From assembly GCA_038526735.1 (NCBI GenBank), contig JBCBGM010000008.1, positions 7,081 to 71,080 on the forward strand: a stretch of DNA of 64,000 nt. The letters are read 5' to 3'. This DNA is from Rubricella sp038526735. Its GTDB lineage: Bacteria > Pseudomonadota > Alphaproteobacteria > Rhodobacterales > Rhodobacteraceae. The position numbers were made by a program, and so were the translations under genes. The notes under the pieces are model-generated. The model was not told the origin of the DNA. It ran no database searches and was given only the letters and a program-made list of their open reading frames with translations. Every line of letters begins with the position of its first letter. Position 1 is the first letter of the stretch. This document shows positions 17,380-26,960 of this stretch, piece by piece.

Positions 17380-17985
17380 GTGCCGTATCAGAACCGTGTT
17401 CACCCGAATGGGAGCCTTCATGCCGTCGCAGCGCGCGGCGGGATGATGGGCAACCGGGGTGGGCGGATCCATGATGCGGCGGGGCAAATCGTCCGCCACC
17501 ATGCCTCAAAGCGCTGGATTGCTTGTGTGCTGCAGTTCAAAGGGCGGCAGCGGCAGGTGATGGGGGACAGCTACACCGAGCTGTTCTTTCATGATGAGGC
17601 GGTCGCCCTCGCTGCAGGGCACCGCCCTTGTTTTGAGTGTCGCCGTGTAGACGCGCTGTCCTTCGCCGCCGCTTGGAGGGAGGTGCATGGGGGTACGGGC
17701 AAGGCCGACGCAATGGATGCTGTTCTGCACCCCGCCCGTCTGGCACCGCCGCACGCCGCCAACGCAAACACCCTTCCGAACGGAACGGTCATCCAAACCG
17801 ACAGACCGCATTTGTTGTGGGGGGACTTGGCCTTTCCCTGGACGTGGGAAGGCTATCGCGCACCCATCTCTCGCCCAACGGGGAAAGTTACCGTTTTGAC
17901 CCCGGCCCCGGTCGTCGCGGTTTTGCGCGCGGGGTACCGCCCGCAGGTCGCTTGGCCCGCAGGCTTTGCCCCGGATCCGCCTTGA
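17380..17985 (+). CDS. Conserved unknown protein with an Ada-like PC-x2-CR motif
   Basis: A 201-residue protein of unknown function that I recognise only as a conserved hypothetical of Rhodobacteraceae. Near residues 65-90 it has TELFFHDEAVALAAGHRPC followed by FECRR, which resembles the second half of the zinc-binding domain of Ada (FF-x-aeAlaaGyRPCkrCrP), but the first CysCys pair of Ada is missing. The C-terminal half has no motif I know. Its start is 40 bases from the divergent ampD start. Its last ~98 bases overlap the 3' end of the convergent pseudouridine synthase gene. A nucleic-acid or metal-binding role is inference. Confidence 0.75.
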   Translation: MPYQNRVHPNGSLHAVAARGGMMGNRGGRIHDAAGQIVRHHASKRWIACVLQFKGRQRQVMGDSYTELFFHDEAVALAAGHRPCFECRRVDALSFAAAWREVHGGTGKADAMDAVLHPARLAPPHAANANTLPNGTVIQTDRPHLLWGDLAFPWTWEGYRAPISRPTGKVTVLTPAPVVAVLRAGYRPQVAWPAGFAPDPP

Positions 17986-18739
17986 GTGGTGCTGCATCCT
18001 CTGCCGCGATCTTCACCCCAAGCTGATCGCGTAGAACCTTCGATTTGATCTCTTCCACATCCCCGCGCCCCAACTGCCCCAGCTGAAACGGCCCGTAGGA
18101 GGTGCGGATGAGCCGGTTCACCTCCAGCCCAATCGCCTCAAACGCGCGGCGCACCTCTCGGTTTTTGCCCTCGCGCAGGCCTACGGTGAACCAGGCGTTA
18201 GCGCCCTGGGCGCTGTCCTCTTCAATACTCATCGGCTGAAACCGCTCGCCCTCGACGGTGATGCCCTTGCGCAACCGCTCAAGCCCTGTCGCATCGGCGC
18301 GCCCCTTGGCGCGCACCCGATATTTGCGGACCCAACCGGTGGAGGGCAGTTCGAGCTTGCGCTTGAGCTCACCATCATTGGTGAGCAGCAAGAGACCTTC
18401 CGAGTTAAGATCGAGCCGCCCCACGCTCATCAGGCGGGGCAATTCGGGGGGGAGCGCGTCAAACACCGTCTTGCGCCCCTTCTCATCCCGCGCCGTGGTC
18501 ACGAGGCCCGAGGGTTTGTGGTAGCGAAAAAGCCGAGGCCGGTCTGCCTGCGCGAGCGGAGCGCCATCAACTGTAATCTGGTCCTTGGCGGTCACATTCA
18601 GCGCCGGGCTGTCGATCTTGCGGCCGTTGACGGTGACCCGCCCAGCCTCGATCATCCGCTCCGCCTCGCGCCGAGATGCAACGCCCGCACGGGCGAGCAC
18701 TTTGGCGATCCGATCACCGTTTGGGGTTTGTTCTGACAT
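17888..18739 (-). CDS. rluB: 23S rRNA/16S rRNA pseudouridine synthase, RluB/RsuA family
   Basis: Isomerises uridine to pseudouridine in rRNA. From the ATG at 18739 (MSEQTPNGDR) the protein is about 283 residues: an S4 RNA-binding domain (about 9-57), then the RsuA/RluB catalytic domain with HKPSGLVTT at 74-82 and GRLDLNSEGLLLLT at 107-120 (catalytic Asp110). REGKNREVRRAFEAIG is the usual late motif. RluB versus RsuA cannot be separated with certainty; the length and basic tail favour RluB. An upstream in-frame start (18829) is translated repeat DNA and is rejected. The basic, proline-rich tail is encoded where the gene overlaps its convergent neighbour. Confidence 0.9.
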   Translation of the reverse strand: MSEQTPNGDRIAKVLARAGVASRREAERMIEAGRVTVNGRKIDSPALNVTAKDQITVDGAPLAQADRPRLFRYHKPSGLVTTARDEKGRKTVFDALPPELPRLMSVGRLDLNSEGLLLLTNDGELKRKLELPSTGWVRKYRVRAKGRADATGLERLRKGITVEGERFQPMSIEEDSAQGANAWFTVGLREGKNREVRRAFEAIGLEVNRLIRTSYGPFQLGQLGRGDVEEIKSKVLRDQLGVKIAAEDAAPLKADPGQSLRAKRPAGGTPRAKPRRPGPGSKR

Positions 18740-18769
18740 GGGGTGCGGGGGATCATGGAAGGGCAACCG

Positions 18770-18840
18770 GGTCAAGGGGCTCTGCCCCTCTGTCGGGCTG
18801 CGCCCGCCATTCACCCCGAGGTATTTCACTCAAGATGAAG
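18770..18840. repeat. Interspersed GC-rich repeat (copy 3) between rluB-like gene and tadA
   Basis: Reads GGGGCTCTGCCCC, then TCGGGCTGCGCCCGC, then CCCCGAGGTATTTC and TCAAGATGAAG. The modules match 52345-52412 (read on the opposite strand) and partly 60334-60402. GGGCTGCGCCC-type segments can form short hairpins. This copy lies between two divergent genes. Confidence 0.65.
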
Positions 18841-18878
18841 GGGCTTGGGGTTTGCGACAAGTCGGGCTAGCCACGAGC

Positions 18879-19331
18879 ATGGTGTTTCAAAGCTTCATGC
18901 CTTTGGCCTTGGAAGAAGCGCGTGCAGCCGGTGCGCGCGGCGAGGTGCCCGTCGGCGCTGTGCTGAGCAGCGCAGGCGGAGAGGTTTTGGCACTGGCAGG
19001 CAACCGCACGCGCGAATTGGCCGATCCGACGGCCCATGCAGAGATGTTGGTTATTCGGCACGCCTGCGCGGCGTTTGGCTCTGAGCGGCTGATCGGCACC
19101 ACTCTGACCGTCACGCTGGAGCCCTGCCCGATGTGCGCGGCAGCGATTGCGGCGGCGCGGGTCTCTCGCCTCGTATTTGGCGCGTCTGACCCGAAGTCGG
19201 GGGGCGTTGAGGTTGGCCCGCGCATCTTTACCCACGCGCAGGCGCATCACGTGCCAGAGATCATCTCTGGCGTGGGTGAGGCGGCTTGTGCGGCGCTTCT
19301 TAAGGAATTCTTCAGCAAATTGAGGGACTGA
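18879..19331 (+). CDS. tadA: tRNA-specific adenosine deaminase
   Basis: Deaminates A34 of tRNA-Arg(ACG) to inosine. From the ATG at 18879 (MVFQSFMPLA) the protein has 150 residues, normal for TadA. The zinc site is complete: AHAEM with His53 and catalytic Glu55, and PCPMC with Cys83 and Cys86. GEVPVGAVL at 21-29 is the TadA N-terminal signature. A second ATG six codons in is possible. It is divergent from the rluB-like gene, with an interspersed repeat between them. Confidence 0.94.
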   Translation: MVFQSFMPLALEEARAAGARGEVPVGAVLSSAGGEVLALAGNRTRELADPTAHAEMLVIRHACAAFGSERLIGTTLTVTLEPCPMCAAAIAAARVSRLVFGASDPKSGGVEVGPRIFTHAQAHHVPEIISGVGEAACAALLKEFFSKLRD

Positions 19332-19377
19332 CGCGCGCCCGCACCCGGCGGGTGGTTTTGAGTTTCAGGAGTGTGGC

Positions 19378-19986
19378 GTGCTCAGCGTATCACAAATCAC
19401 CGCGCAGATTCTGCGCGTCGAAGGTGGGTTTTCGGACCATCCAAATGACCCCGGCGGGCCCACGAATTATGGCGTGACCCTCAAAACGCTGCAGGGCCTT
19501 GGCCTCGATCTCGATGGCAACGGCACGGTTGATATCGACGACCTGCGCCGCCTGACGCCCGAGGGGGCGGCGGAGATCTTTACGCAGCATTACTATTTCA
19601 GGGCGCGCATCGACCAGCTGCCGCCGCATCTGCGCGCGAGTGTCTATGACATGAACGTCAACGCGGGCGCACGGAGCGTCCGCCTCCTGCAAGAGCTGCT
19701 CAACCGGCTGGGCTTTGGGCTGTCGGTCGACGGGCAGATTGGGCCGAAGACGCGGGCGGCGGCTGATACGGCAGAGACCAAACACGGCACGCTCTTGCGC
19801 GACGCCTACAGCATCGCTCGGCGCAACTACTATTACGCGCTCGGCGATAGCGCCCCGAATCTGCGGGTCTTTGCCAGGGCGCAGGACGGCACCAAGGGCG
19901 GGTGGATCACGCGGGCAGAACATTTCATGGCAGACCGGTTTCACCTCAGTGCAGCCGAACACAAACAACGAGTGGCGCAATGGTAA
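19378..19986 (+). CDS. GH108 (DUF847) endolysin, resembling the gene transfer agent endolysin
   Basis: Muramidase of the phage-type glycosyl hydrolase 108 family (COG3926), 202 residues, which cuts peptidoglycan to lyse the cell. The N-terminus has the family motif RVEGGFSDHPNDPGGPTNYG (13-32) with the catalytic Glu15. Residues 44-55 (DLDGNGTVDIDD) form a canonical EF-hand or dockerin-like calcium loop between the catalytic motif and the helical region. The C-terminal half is a peptidoglycan-binding region with GLSVDGQIGPKTRAA. The start is GTG at 19378 with AGGAG six bases upstream. It overlaps a holin gene by seven bases. No other phage genes are near, which matches the stand-alone lysis pair described for the Rhodobacter capsulatus gene transfer agent. 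Confidence 0.9.
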   Translation: MLSVSQITAQILRVEGGFSDHPNDPGGPTNYGVTLKTLQGLGLDLDGNGTVDIDDLRRLTPEGAAEIFTQHYYFRARIDQLPPHLRASVYDMNVNAGARSVRLLQELLNRLGFGLSVDGQIGPKTRAAADTAETKHGTLLRDAYSIARRNYYYALGDSAPNLRVFARAQDGTKGGWITRAEHFMADRFHLSAAEHKQRVAQW

Positions 19987-20525
19987 CAGAGTTTCTCAAA
20001 TCAATGCTGGGCGGCGGGGCCCGTCAAATTTCAGGCGCGGTGACGGATGTGGCGGAGGTGTTTCGCCCCAACGCAGAGGCCAGCGCGGAGCGCGAGCAGG
20101 CGTTGATCTTGGCGGCGCAATCGCAACTGACGGCGGAATATGCGGCTCCCATGGGTGGTCGTTTGGACGCCGTGGTGAACCTGATGAACCGGCTCCCCCG
20201 CCCGGTGCTCGCCTTGGGCACCGTGGGCCTGTTTGTTTATGCAATGGTGGATCCGCTGGGGTTCACCGCGCGGATGGTCGGCCTCTCCGCCGTGCCAGAT
20301 CAGCTGTGGTGGCTCTTGGGCGCAGTGGTGACGTTTTACTTTGGTGCCAGAGAGCTGCACTACGCCCGCGCAACCCGCGGGCCGCAGCTTTCAGAAGCGG
20401 TGAAGGCCGCGCAGGCGATCCGCGCGGCGCAGGAAACACTGGCGGCAGAGCGCGAAACCCCTGCGCAAAGCACAGCCAGTGACGCCTCGCAAAACCCTGC
20501 GCTGGACGAAATGCTCGCCAGATAG
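19980..20525 (+). CDS. Holin of the 3TM family
   Basis: Predicted holin that would permeabilise the inner membrane and let the adjacent endolysin reach the wall. From the ATG at 19980 (MVTEFLKSML) it has 181 residues. Two clear hydrophobic segments (about 68-85, LALGTVGLFVYAMV, and 102-117, LWWLLGAVVTFYFGA) follow an amphipathic N-terminal region; the C-terminal ~60 residues are a soluble, alanine-rich helix. The layout matches what I recall of the Holin_3TM family. The start overlaps the endolysin stop by seven bases, so the pair is one transcriptional and probably translational unit. Confidence 0.82.
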   Translation: MVTEFLKSMLGGGARQISGAVTDVAEVFRPNAEASAEREQALILAAQSQLTAEYAAPMGGRLDAVVNLMNRLPRPVLALGTVGLFVYAMVDPLGFTARMVGLSAVPDQLWWLLGAVVTFYFGARELHYARATRGPQLSEAVKAAQAIRAAQETLAAERETPAQSTASDASQNPALDEMLAR

Positions 20526-20561
20526 CTTGTAACAGACACGGCACTGGGCCACTTTCCGTGG

Positions 20562-22511
20562 ATGGCGCTTCCACCCGGCTTTCTCGACGAACTACGTGAC
20601 CGAACATCGCTCTCGGCGGTCGTCGGGCGCAAGGTCACGTGGGATCTGAAGAAGTCGAACCAAGCCAAGGGCGACTGGTGGGCACCCTGCCCCTTCCATC
20701 AGGAAAAAACCGCCTCGTTCCACGTCGATGACCGCAAGGGGTTTTACTACTGCTTTGGCTGTCAGTCGAAGGGGAACGTGTTTTCGTTTCTGACCGAAGC
20801 CGAGAACATGCCCTTCATGGAAGCGGTGGAGATGCTCGCGCGCGATGCGGGGATGGAGATGCCGGCGCGTGATCCGCGCGCGACCGAACAGGCAGAGAAA
20901 CGCCGCACACTCTCGGATGTGATGGAGCATGCGGTTGCCCACTACCGCCTCGCGCTTACTGGCGCGCGGGGGCGAACGGCGCGGGAGTATCTGGCGCAGC
21001 GGGGCCTCTCGCAGCAGACCATCGAGCAGTTTGAGATCGGCTTTGCCGCTGATAGCCGCACCGACATCCTTGAGACGCTGAAGAAAAAGGGGGTGGCGGA
21101 GGCGGAGATCATTGCGACCGGCCTTGCCATCAAACCCGACGACGGCGGCGCACCCTACGACAGGTTTCGCGGGCGGATCATGTTCCCCATCCGCGATGCG
21201 CGGGGGCGGTGCATCTCGTTTGGCGGGCGCGCGATGGATCCGAACGCGCGCGCGAAATACCTCAACGGGCCCGAGACGGAGCTCTTCGACAAGGGCCGCC
21301 AGCTCTACAACCATGGCCCCGCGCGGGAGGCGTCGGGCAAGTCTGGCCGCCTGATCGTTGCCGAAGGGTATATGGATGTGATCGCCCTCGCGCAGGCGGG
21401 CTTTCGCGAGGCTGTCGCTCCGCTTGGTACCGCCGTGACCGAGGATCAGCTGCAGCTTCTGTGGCGCATCAACCCCGAGCCGATCATTGCGCTGGATGGC
21501 GATGCCGCGGGTCTACGGGCCGCGCGCAAGGTGATGGACCTTGCCCTGCCGCATCTGGCACCTGAGCGGGCGCTGCGGTTCCTGATCCTGCCCCAGGGCC
21601 AAGACCCCGACGATGTGATCCGCAGCGGCGGACCCGATGCATTTGAGGCGCTGCTCGGGCAATCGAAACCCCTCGTTGACGTTCTCTGGGAGCGAGAGAC
21701 GGAGGGGCGCAGCTTTGACAGCCCTGAGCGGCGCGCCGCACTGGATGCCAGCCTGCGCAAAGCCCTCGGCCAAATTCCCGACCAGAACCTGCGCCGACAC
21801 TACGGCGAGGCGATCCGGGAGAAACGGGCGGAGTTGTTTGGGGGTGGGCGTTCAGCGCAGCAGACCCATTGGCAACCACGCCCACGCGGCTGGCGCCCTC
21901 CACCGATGCCAACTGCCGCCGCGCGCGCCTCTGCCCTCGCAACCCCCGCCACCGATATGGCCAGCCGCATGCGCGTGCGCGAGGCGGCGATCCTTTTCGC
22001 CTGCTTCAACCACCCTAGCCTCGCCCTCGACCACGAGGACCGTCTCGAACGGCTGCACTTCGTGTGTGAAGACCTCTCGGCGATGCGCACGGCACTCCTC
22101 TCCGCACTTGGAGGCGGCGACACCGACCGCGCCGTCCTGAAAAACACGGTCGAGGCGCGCCTCACTTACGATCCGCTCGAACGGCTTACACAAATCCCAC
22201 AGGTTGGGATCGACCCCCATTTGGCGGCGACTGCCGAGATCGACACTGCGAGAACCGCACTCACCGAGATCATCAACCGGCACGAAGCGGTCACCGGAAT
22301 GCACGCGGAACTCGCGGAAGGTGCAGAAGATTTGGCCAATGAGTCCGAAGCGCTAGACCACCGCATCGCCGTGGCCTCAGCTGCCCGCGACCGGGCAATG
22401 CGGGGCGCAGACGAGGATGGCGTAAACCCCACGGTACAAAAAGAAAACCTATCCGAAACGCTATCGCGTTTTATCGATGACGAAATCTGGGTAAAGAAAA
22501 CCCGAGGTTAG
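20562..22511 (+). CDS. dnaG: DNA primase
   Basis: Makes RNA primers for replication. The 649-residue protein has an N-terminal CHC2 zinc finger (Cys43, His46, Cys64, Cys67: CPFH and CFGC), the catalytic core with SFGGRAMDP and YLNGPET, a TOPRIM fold with EGYMDV (Glu268) and ALDGDAAG (Asp312 region), and a C-terminal helicase-interaction domain. It lies 36 bases after the holin gene and 79 bases before rpoD. The dnaG-rpoD pair is the remnant of the classical macromolecular synthesis operon without rpsU. Confidence 0.97.
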   Translation: MALPPGFLDELRDRTSLSAVVGRKVTWDLKKSNQAKGDWWAPCPFHQEKTASFHVDDRKGFYYCFGCQSKGNVFSFLTEAENMPFMEAVEMLARDAGMEMPARDPRATEQAEKRRTLSDVMEHAVAHYRLALTGARGRTAREYLAQRGLSQQTIEQFEIGFAADSRTDILETLKKKGVAEAEIIATGLAIKPDDGGAPYDRFRGRIMFPIRDARGRCISFGGRAMDPNARAKYLNGPETELFDKGRQLYNHGPAREASGKSGRLIVAEGYMDVIALAQAGFREAVAPLGTAVTEDQLQLLWRINPEPIIALDGDAAGLRAARKVMDLALPHLAPERALRFLILPQGQDPDDVIRSGGPDAFEALLGQSKPLVDVLWERETEGRSFDSPERRAALDASLRKALGQIPDQNLRRHYGEAIREKRAELFGGGRSAQQTHWQPRPRGWRPPPMPTAAARASALATPATDMASRMRVREAAILFACFNHPSLALDHEDRLERLHFVCEDLSAMRTALLSALGGGDTDRAVLKNTVEARLTYDPLERLTQIPQVGIDPHLAATAEIDTARTALTEIINRHEAVTGMHAELAEGAEDLANESEALDHRIAVASAARDRAMRGADEDGVNPTVQKENLSETLSRFIDDEIWVKKTRG

Positions 22512-22590
22512 GACTCCGAATCATTGATTCGACACCCTATATGACCCCGACACGGGCGATTCGACCTGTGGGCAACCGACGGAGCAGTTG

Positions 22591-24609
<2,019 letters not shown>

Positions 24610-24619
24610 GGACGGGCAT

Positions 24620-24730
24620 GTGCTCAATGAGCACGTCCTTGATGAGAAACCGTCAACTGAGTCCGGAGAGGCACTCATCGAGGATGCCGCAGAGCACCAT
24701 GTTGCACTGGGCCGTCTTTTGGACCGGTGA
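24620..24730 (+). pseudogene. Possible antitoxin remnant upstream of a Doc-like relic
   Basis: A 36-codon reading frame beginning at GTG 24620 and ending ...GRLLDR, acidic and helical in look (ESGEALIEDAAEHHVALG). Its TGA (24728-24730) overlaps the GTG (24727) at which the Doc-like frame opens, a coupling common in toxin-antitoxin operons. I cannot assign an antitoxin family and there is no visible DNA-binding domain, so it may be the 3' end of a decayed antitoxin gene or a chance frame. Confidence 0.35.
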
Positions 24731-24991
24731 CCCATTGTCGGGTCACCTATGCAGATGTTGTTGAAGCTCGTGAGAGAGCACTAAAGGTCGGAGGTCGGGG
24801 CGGAATAGTGAGCCCCGACGCAATTAAAATATGCGATCGGCAGACCTTACTCGGGTTATAACGAGAGCATTCATCACAAGGCGGCAGCTCTCATGCACGC
24901 CCTGATCCAGAACCACGGTTTCGTTGACGGCAGCAAACGAACCGCACTCCTCACCACGACGTTGTTAAACCGCAGTAACCCTAGCTGGTGA
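24727..24991 (+). pseudogene. Frameshifted and truncated Doc/Fic-family toxin relic
   Basis: Two adjacent frames together read as a Doc-type death-on-curing protein. From GTG 24727: VTHCRVTYADVVEARERAL, then GGRGGIVSPDAIK. After an apparent one-base insertion in the A-run near 24826-24829 the frame continues YAIGRPYSGYNESIHHKAAA, then LMHALIQNHGFVDGSKRTAL, ending at TGA 24989. HGFVDGSKR corresponds to the catalytic HxFxDGNKR motif with Asn replaced by Ser. The protein is also cut short about 20 residues after the motif, whereas Doc proteins continue for 40-60 more. The gene is therefore almost certainly dead. It sits in a gap after rpoD. Confidence 0.75.
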
Positions 24992-25018
24992 TCCAGCCCG
25001 TCACCACTCAGCCCCATC

Positions 25019-25639
25019 TCACTTCGGAAGACGTGTGCCCCACCACATGCCCGTTTCGCGCGGTGAGGCGGGGCCGTAGTCCACGCAGTCGAGCGTCCAC
25101 GACAGTTCCTTGCCCGTGCGGTGCAAACCAAGCGCATAGGTCAAGTACCCGCTCTCGCCCTCCGCGCGCCGCAGAAAACGGGTCTCACTGGGGAGGAGTT
25201 GCGCACCGTCCATCGTCGCAAGCGTCGACCCAACCTTGAGCGCGGTACCCTCGGAGTAAAAATCAAACGTGATGCCTTTGTTCCCGCTGCCCTGCCCAAA
25301 GAACACGAGGTCCAGCCGCAGCTTTGCCTGCTCCGACGCCAGAACCCTTTCAAAGCCGCTATAGAGCCGCTCCGCTTCAAGCTTTTCGAGTTTGAAGTCC
25401 TTTGGAGTGCTCCTGAAGTGGTTGATAAAGAACCCCGCCAAACCTGTGACCGATTTCTGCATATCTGCTTGCGTGGCGTCTTCAGCACTCCGTCCGGCAA
25501 AACCGGTGATCGTGACACCCTCTAACCGAAACCGATACCCGATGCCGAACTTCTTAGGATCCCCCTCGGCTTTAAAGCCCAACTCTGGCAAACCTGCCGG
25601 CAAGTCTGACTTGGACAGCTCCTGTGTTTGTTCAGACAT
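25019..25639 (-). CDS. Protein of unknown function
   Basis: A 206-residue soluble protein starting at ATG 25639 (MSEQTQELSK), with GGGAG nine bases upstream on the minus strand; a longer in-frame start at 25672 is possible. I do not recognise a family. The sequence has mixed helix and strand character, no signal peptide, no membrane segment and no obvious catalytic motif; FFGQGSGNKGITFDFYSEG and SGYLTYALGLHRTGKELSW look like strands of a beta-sandwich. It is convergent with the toxin relic and divergent from the HlyU-like gene. Codon use looks similar to its neighbours. Confidence 0.6.
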   Translation of the reverse strand: MSEQTQELSKSDLPAGLPELGFKAEGDPKKFGIGYRFRLEGVTITGFAGRSAEDATQADMQKSVTGLAGFFINHFRSTPKDFKLEKLEAERLYSGFERVLASEQAKLRLDLVFFGQGSGNKGITFDFYSEGTALKVGSTLATMDGAQLLPSETRFLRRAEGESGYLTYALGLHRTGKELSWTLDCVDYGPASPRETGMWWGTRLPK

Positions 25640-25746
25640 ACCGGCCCACTCCCATTGTGTTTTCACGGCCAACCCTACACGCCGGGCTTTCTCTTGCCAC
25701 TGATAAGGGAAATACTCGGCATGCCATCAACATAGCGAGGCAACCC

Positions 25747-26001
25747 ATGTCCCTCCTCTCCAAACTCTTCGGCGGCTCTAAGTCTGACCCCCAACCGGCC
25801 GAAGAGTACAAAGGCTTTTCCATCACGATGGTCCCTCAAAAAGAGGGCAGTCAGTACCGGCTGTCTGCCCTGATCGAGAAAGATGGCCAGCAGCATCGTC
25901 TGTTGCGGGCCGATACCCTGCCCGATCTTGAGAGCGCGAATGCAGCTGCGCTGGCCAAGGCGAAGCAGGTGATTGATCAGATGGGCGACGATCTGTTTTA
26001 G
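25747..26001 (+). CDS. HlyU-family protein
   Basis: An 84-residue protein starting MSLLSKLFGGSKSD, with GFSITMVPQKEGSQYRLSAL and ADTLPDLESANAAALAKAKQ, the pattern of the HlyU family (PF10115). HlyU of Vibrio was named for haemolysin activation through a winged-helix protein; alphaproteobacterial members annotated HlyU are small proteins of uncertain role. The serine/glycine-rich N-terminus after KLFGG is typical. It is followed at four bases by yjbQ in the same direction, suggesting one transcript. Confidence 0.78.
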   Translation: MSLLSKLFGGSKSDPQPAEEYKGFSITMVPQKEGSQYRLSALIEKDGQQHRLLRADTLPDLESANAAALAKAKQVIDQMGDDLF

Positions 26002-26005
26002 GCCT

Positions 26006-26422
26006 GTGCACCACACGCTCACCCTCCAAACCCACGGCCCCGGCTTGACGGAGATCACCCGCGAGGTGGCGGCGCTCTTGCCCCGCGCCTCAGGCCTGCT
26101 GACGCTCTTCATCCGTCACACGTCTGCCTCGCTCCTCATTCAGGAAAACGCAGACCCGGAGGTGCAGACAGACCTTATCAACTACCTCGCGCGCCTTGTG
26201 CCGCACTCGTCTGATCCGTCGATGAGCTATCTCACCCACACCTACGAGGGCCCCGACGATATGCCCGCACATATCAAGGCCGCGCTCTTGCCCACATCGC
26301 TGCAGATTCCGGTGCAAGCGGGCCGGATGCTTTTGGGCACCTGGCAAGGGATTTATCTGGTCGAGCACCGCGACCGCCCGCATACACGCCAAGTTGCCCT
26401 CCATTTCGCCGCAGACCCTTAA
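26006..26422 (+). CDS. yjbQ: YjbQ family protein (UPF0047)
   Basis: Member of the UPF0047/YjbQ family, small trimeric proteins with weak thiamine phosphate synthase activity reported for E. coli YjbQ; the physiological role is unclear. The family pattern is clear: LTLFIRHTSASLLIQENADP, then VQTDL, SYLTHTYEGPDDMPAHIK and LLGTWQGIYLVEHRD, including the conserved histidines. The likely start is GTG at 26006 (VHHTLTLQTHGPG), four bases after the HlyU gene stop; the longer frame opens with TTG and no ribosome site. About 138 residues. Confidence 0.88.
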   Translation: MHHTLTLQTHGPGLTEITREVAALLPRASGLLTLFIRHTSASLLIQENADPEVQTDLINYLARLVPHSSDPSMSYLTHTYEGPDDMPAHIKAALLPTSLQIPVQAGRMLLGTWQGIYLVEHRDRPHTRQVALHFAADP

Positions 26423-26453
26423 CGCCACGCAAACCCCGCCTATTTGTCAGTCT

Positions 26454-26909
26454 ATGACCACGCGTATATCAGACTTGCCCCCAGCACTTGCCCAAAGGCT
26501 CGTGGGTCAAGCTATCGTCGTCATTGACGGCGAATGCGTGCTCTGCAGCGCAAACTTGCAGGTGACACTCCGCCTCGACCGCCAGAAGCGGTTCAAATTC
26601 GCCACGGCACAAAGCGCCTTTGGGTCAGAGCTTTACGAGGCACTAGGCCTCTCCACCGACCCATACGACACCTATCTCGTGATCAGCGAAGGACAGGTTT
26701 ACAGCCACTCCACCGCCGCCCTTGTCCAACTCACGCGCTTGGGCGGGGTCTGGCGGCTCATGCACATCGGATGGCTCATCCCCCGCCCCCTGCGCGACGC
26801 GCTCTACCGCCTCATCGCGCGCAATCGCTATCGCTGGTTTGGGCGGCACGATCAGTGCCTGATGCCCAGTTCTGAGCTCAAAGACCGCTTCGTCACCGAC
26901 CTCGCGTAA
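26454..26909 (+). CDS. DCC-family thiol-disulfide oxidoreductase-like protein (DUF393)
   Basis: A 151-residue protein starting at ATG 26454 (MTTRISDLPP). The N-terminal DGECVLCSANLQ contains the DGxCxLC signature that names the DCC family, a thioredoxin-like group with no firmly proven substrate. The rest fits the family, including RLGGVWRLMHIGWLIPRPLRD and RNRYRWFGRHDQCLMP. It starts 31 bases after yjbQ on the same strand. Confidence 0.88.
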   Translation: MTTRISDLPPALAQRLVGQAIVVIDGECVLCSANLQVTLRLDRQKRFKFATAQSAFGSELYEALGLSTDPYDTYLVISEGQVYSHSTAALVQLTRLGGVWRLMHIGWLIPRPLRDALYRLIARNRYRWFGRHDQCLMPSSELKDRFVTDLA

Positions 26910-26960
26910 GCCTGTAACTTTGGCCTCGCGGCCCGGCGAAAGCTGTGCGAAAGCGCAGCC

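Noticed and set aside
18740..18829. Longer start for the rluB-like gene
   Set aside because: The extra 30 residues are translated from the interspersed repeat and have no S4-domain character; ATG 18739 precedes the S4 domain directly.
19378..20525. Prophage remnant
   Set aside because: No integrase, capsid, terminase or tail gene is near; the pair fits a stand-alone lysis cassette better.
24611..24650. Terminator for rpoD
   Set aside because: The GTGCTC-AAT-GAGCAC hairpin has no U tract and lies in the start of the toxin-antitoxin relic; support is too weak to call.
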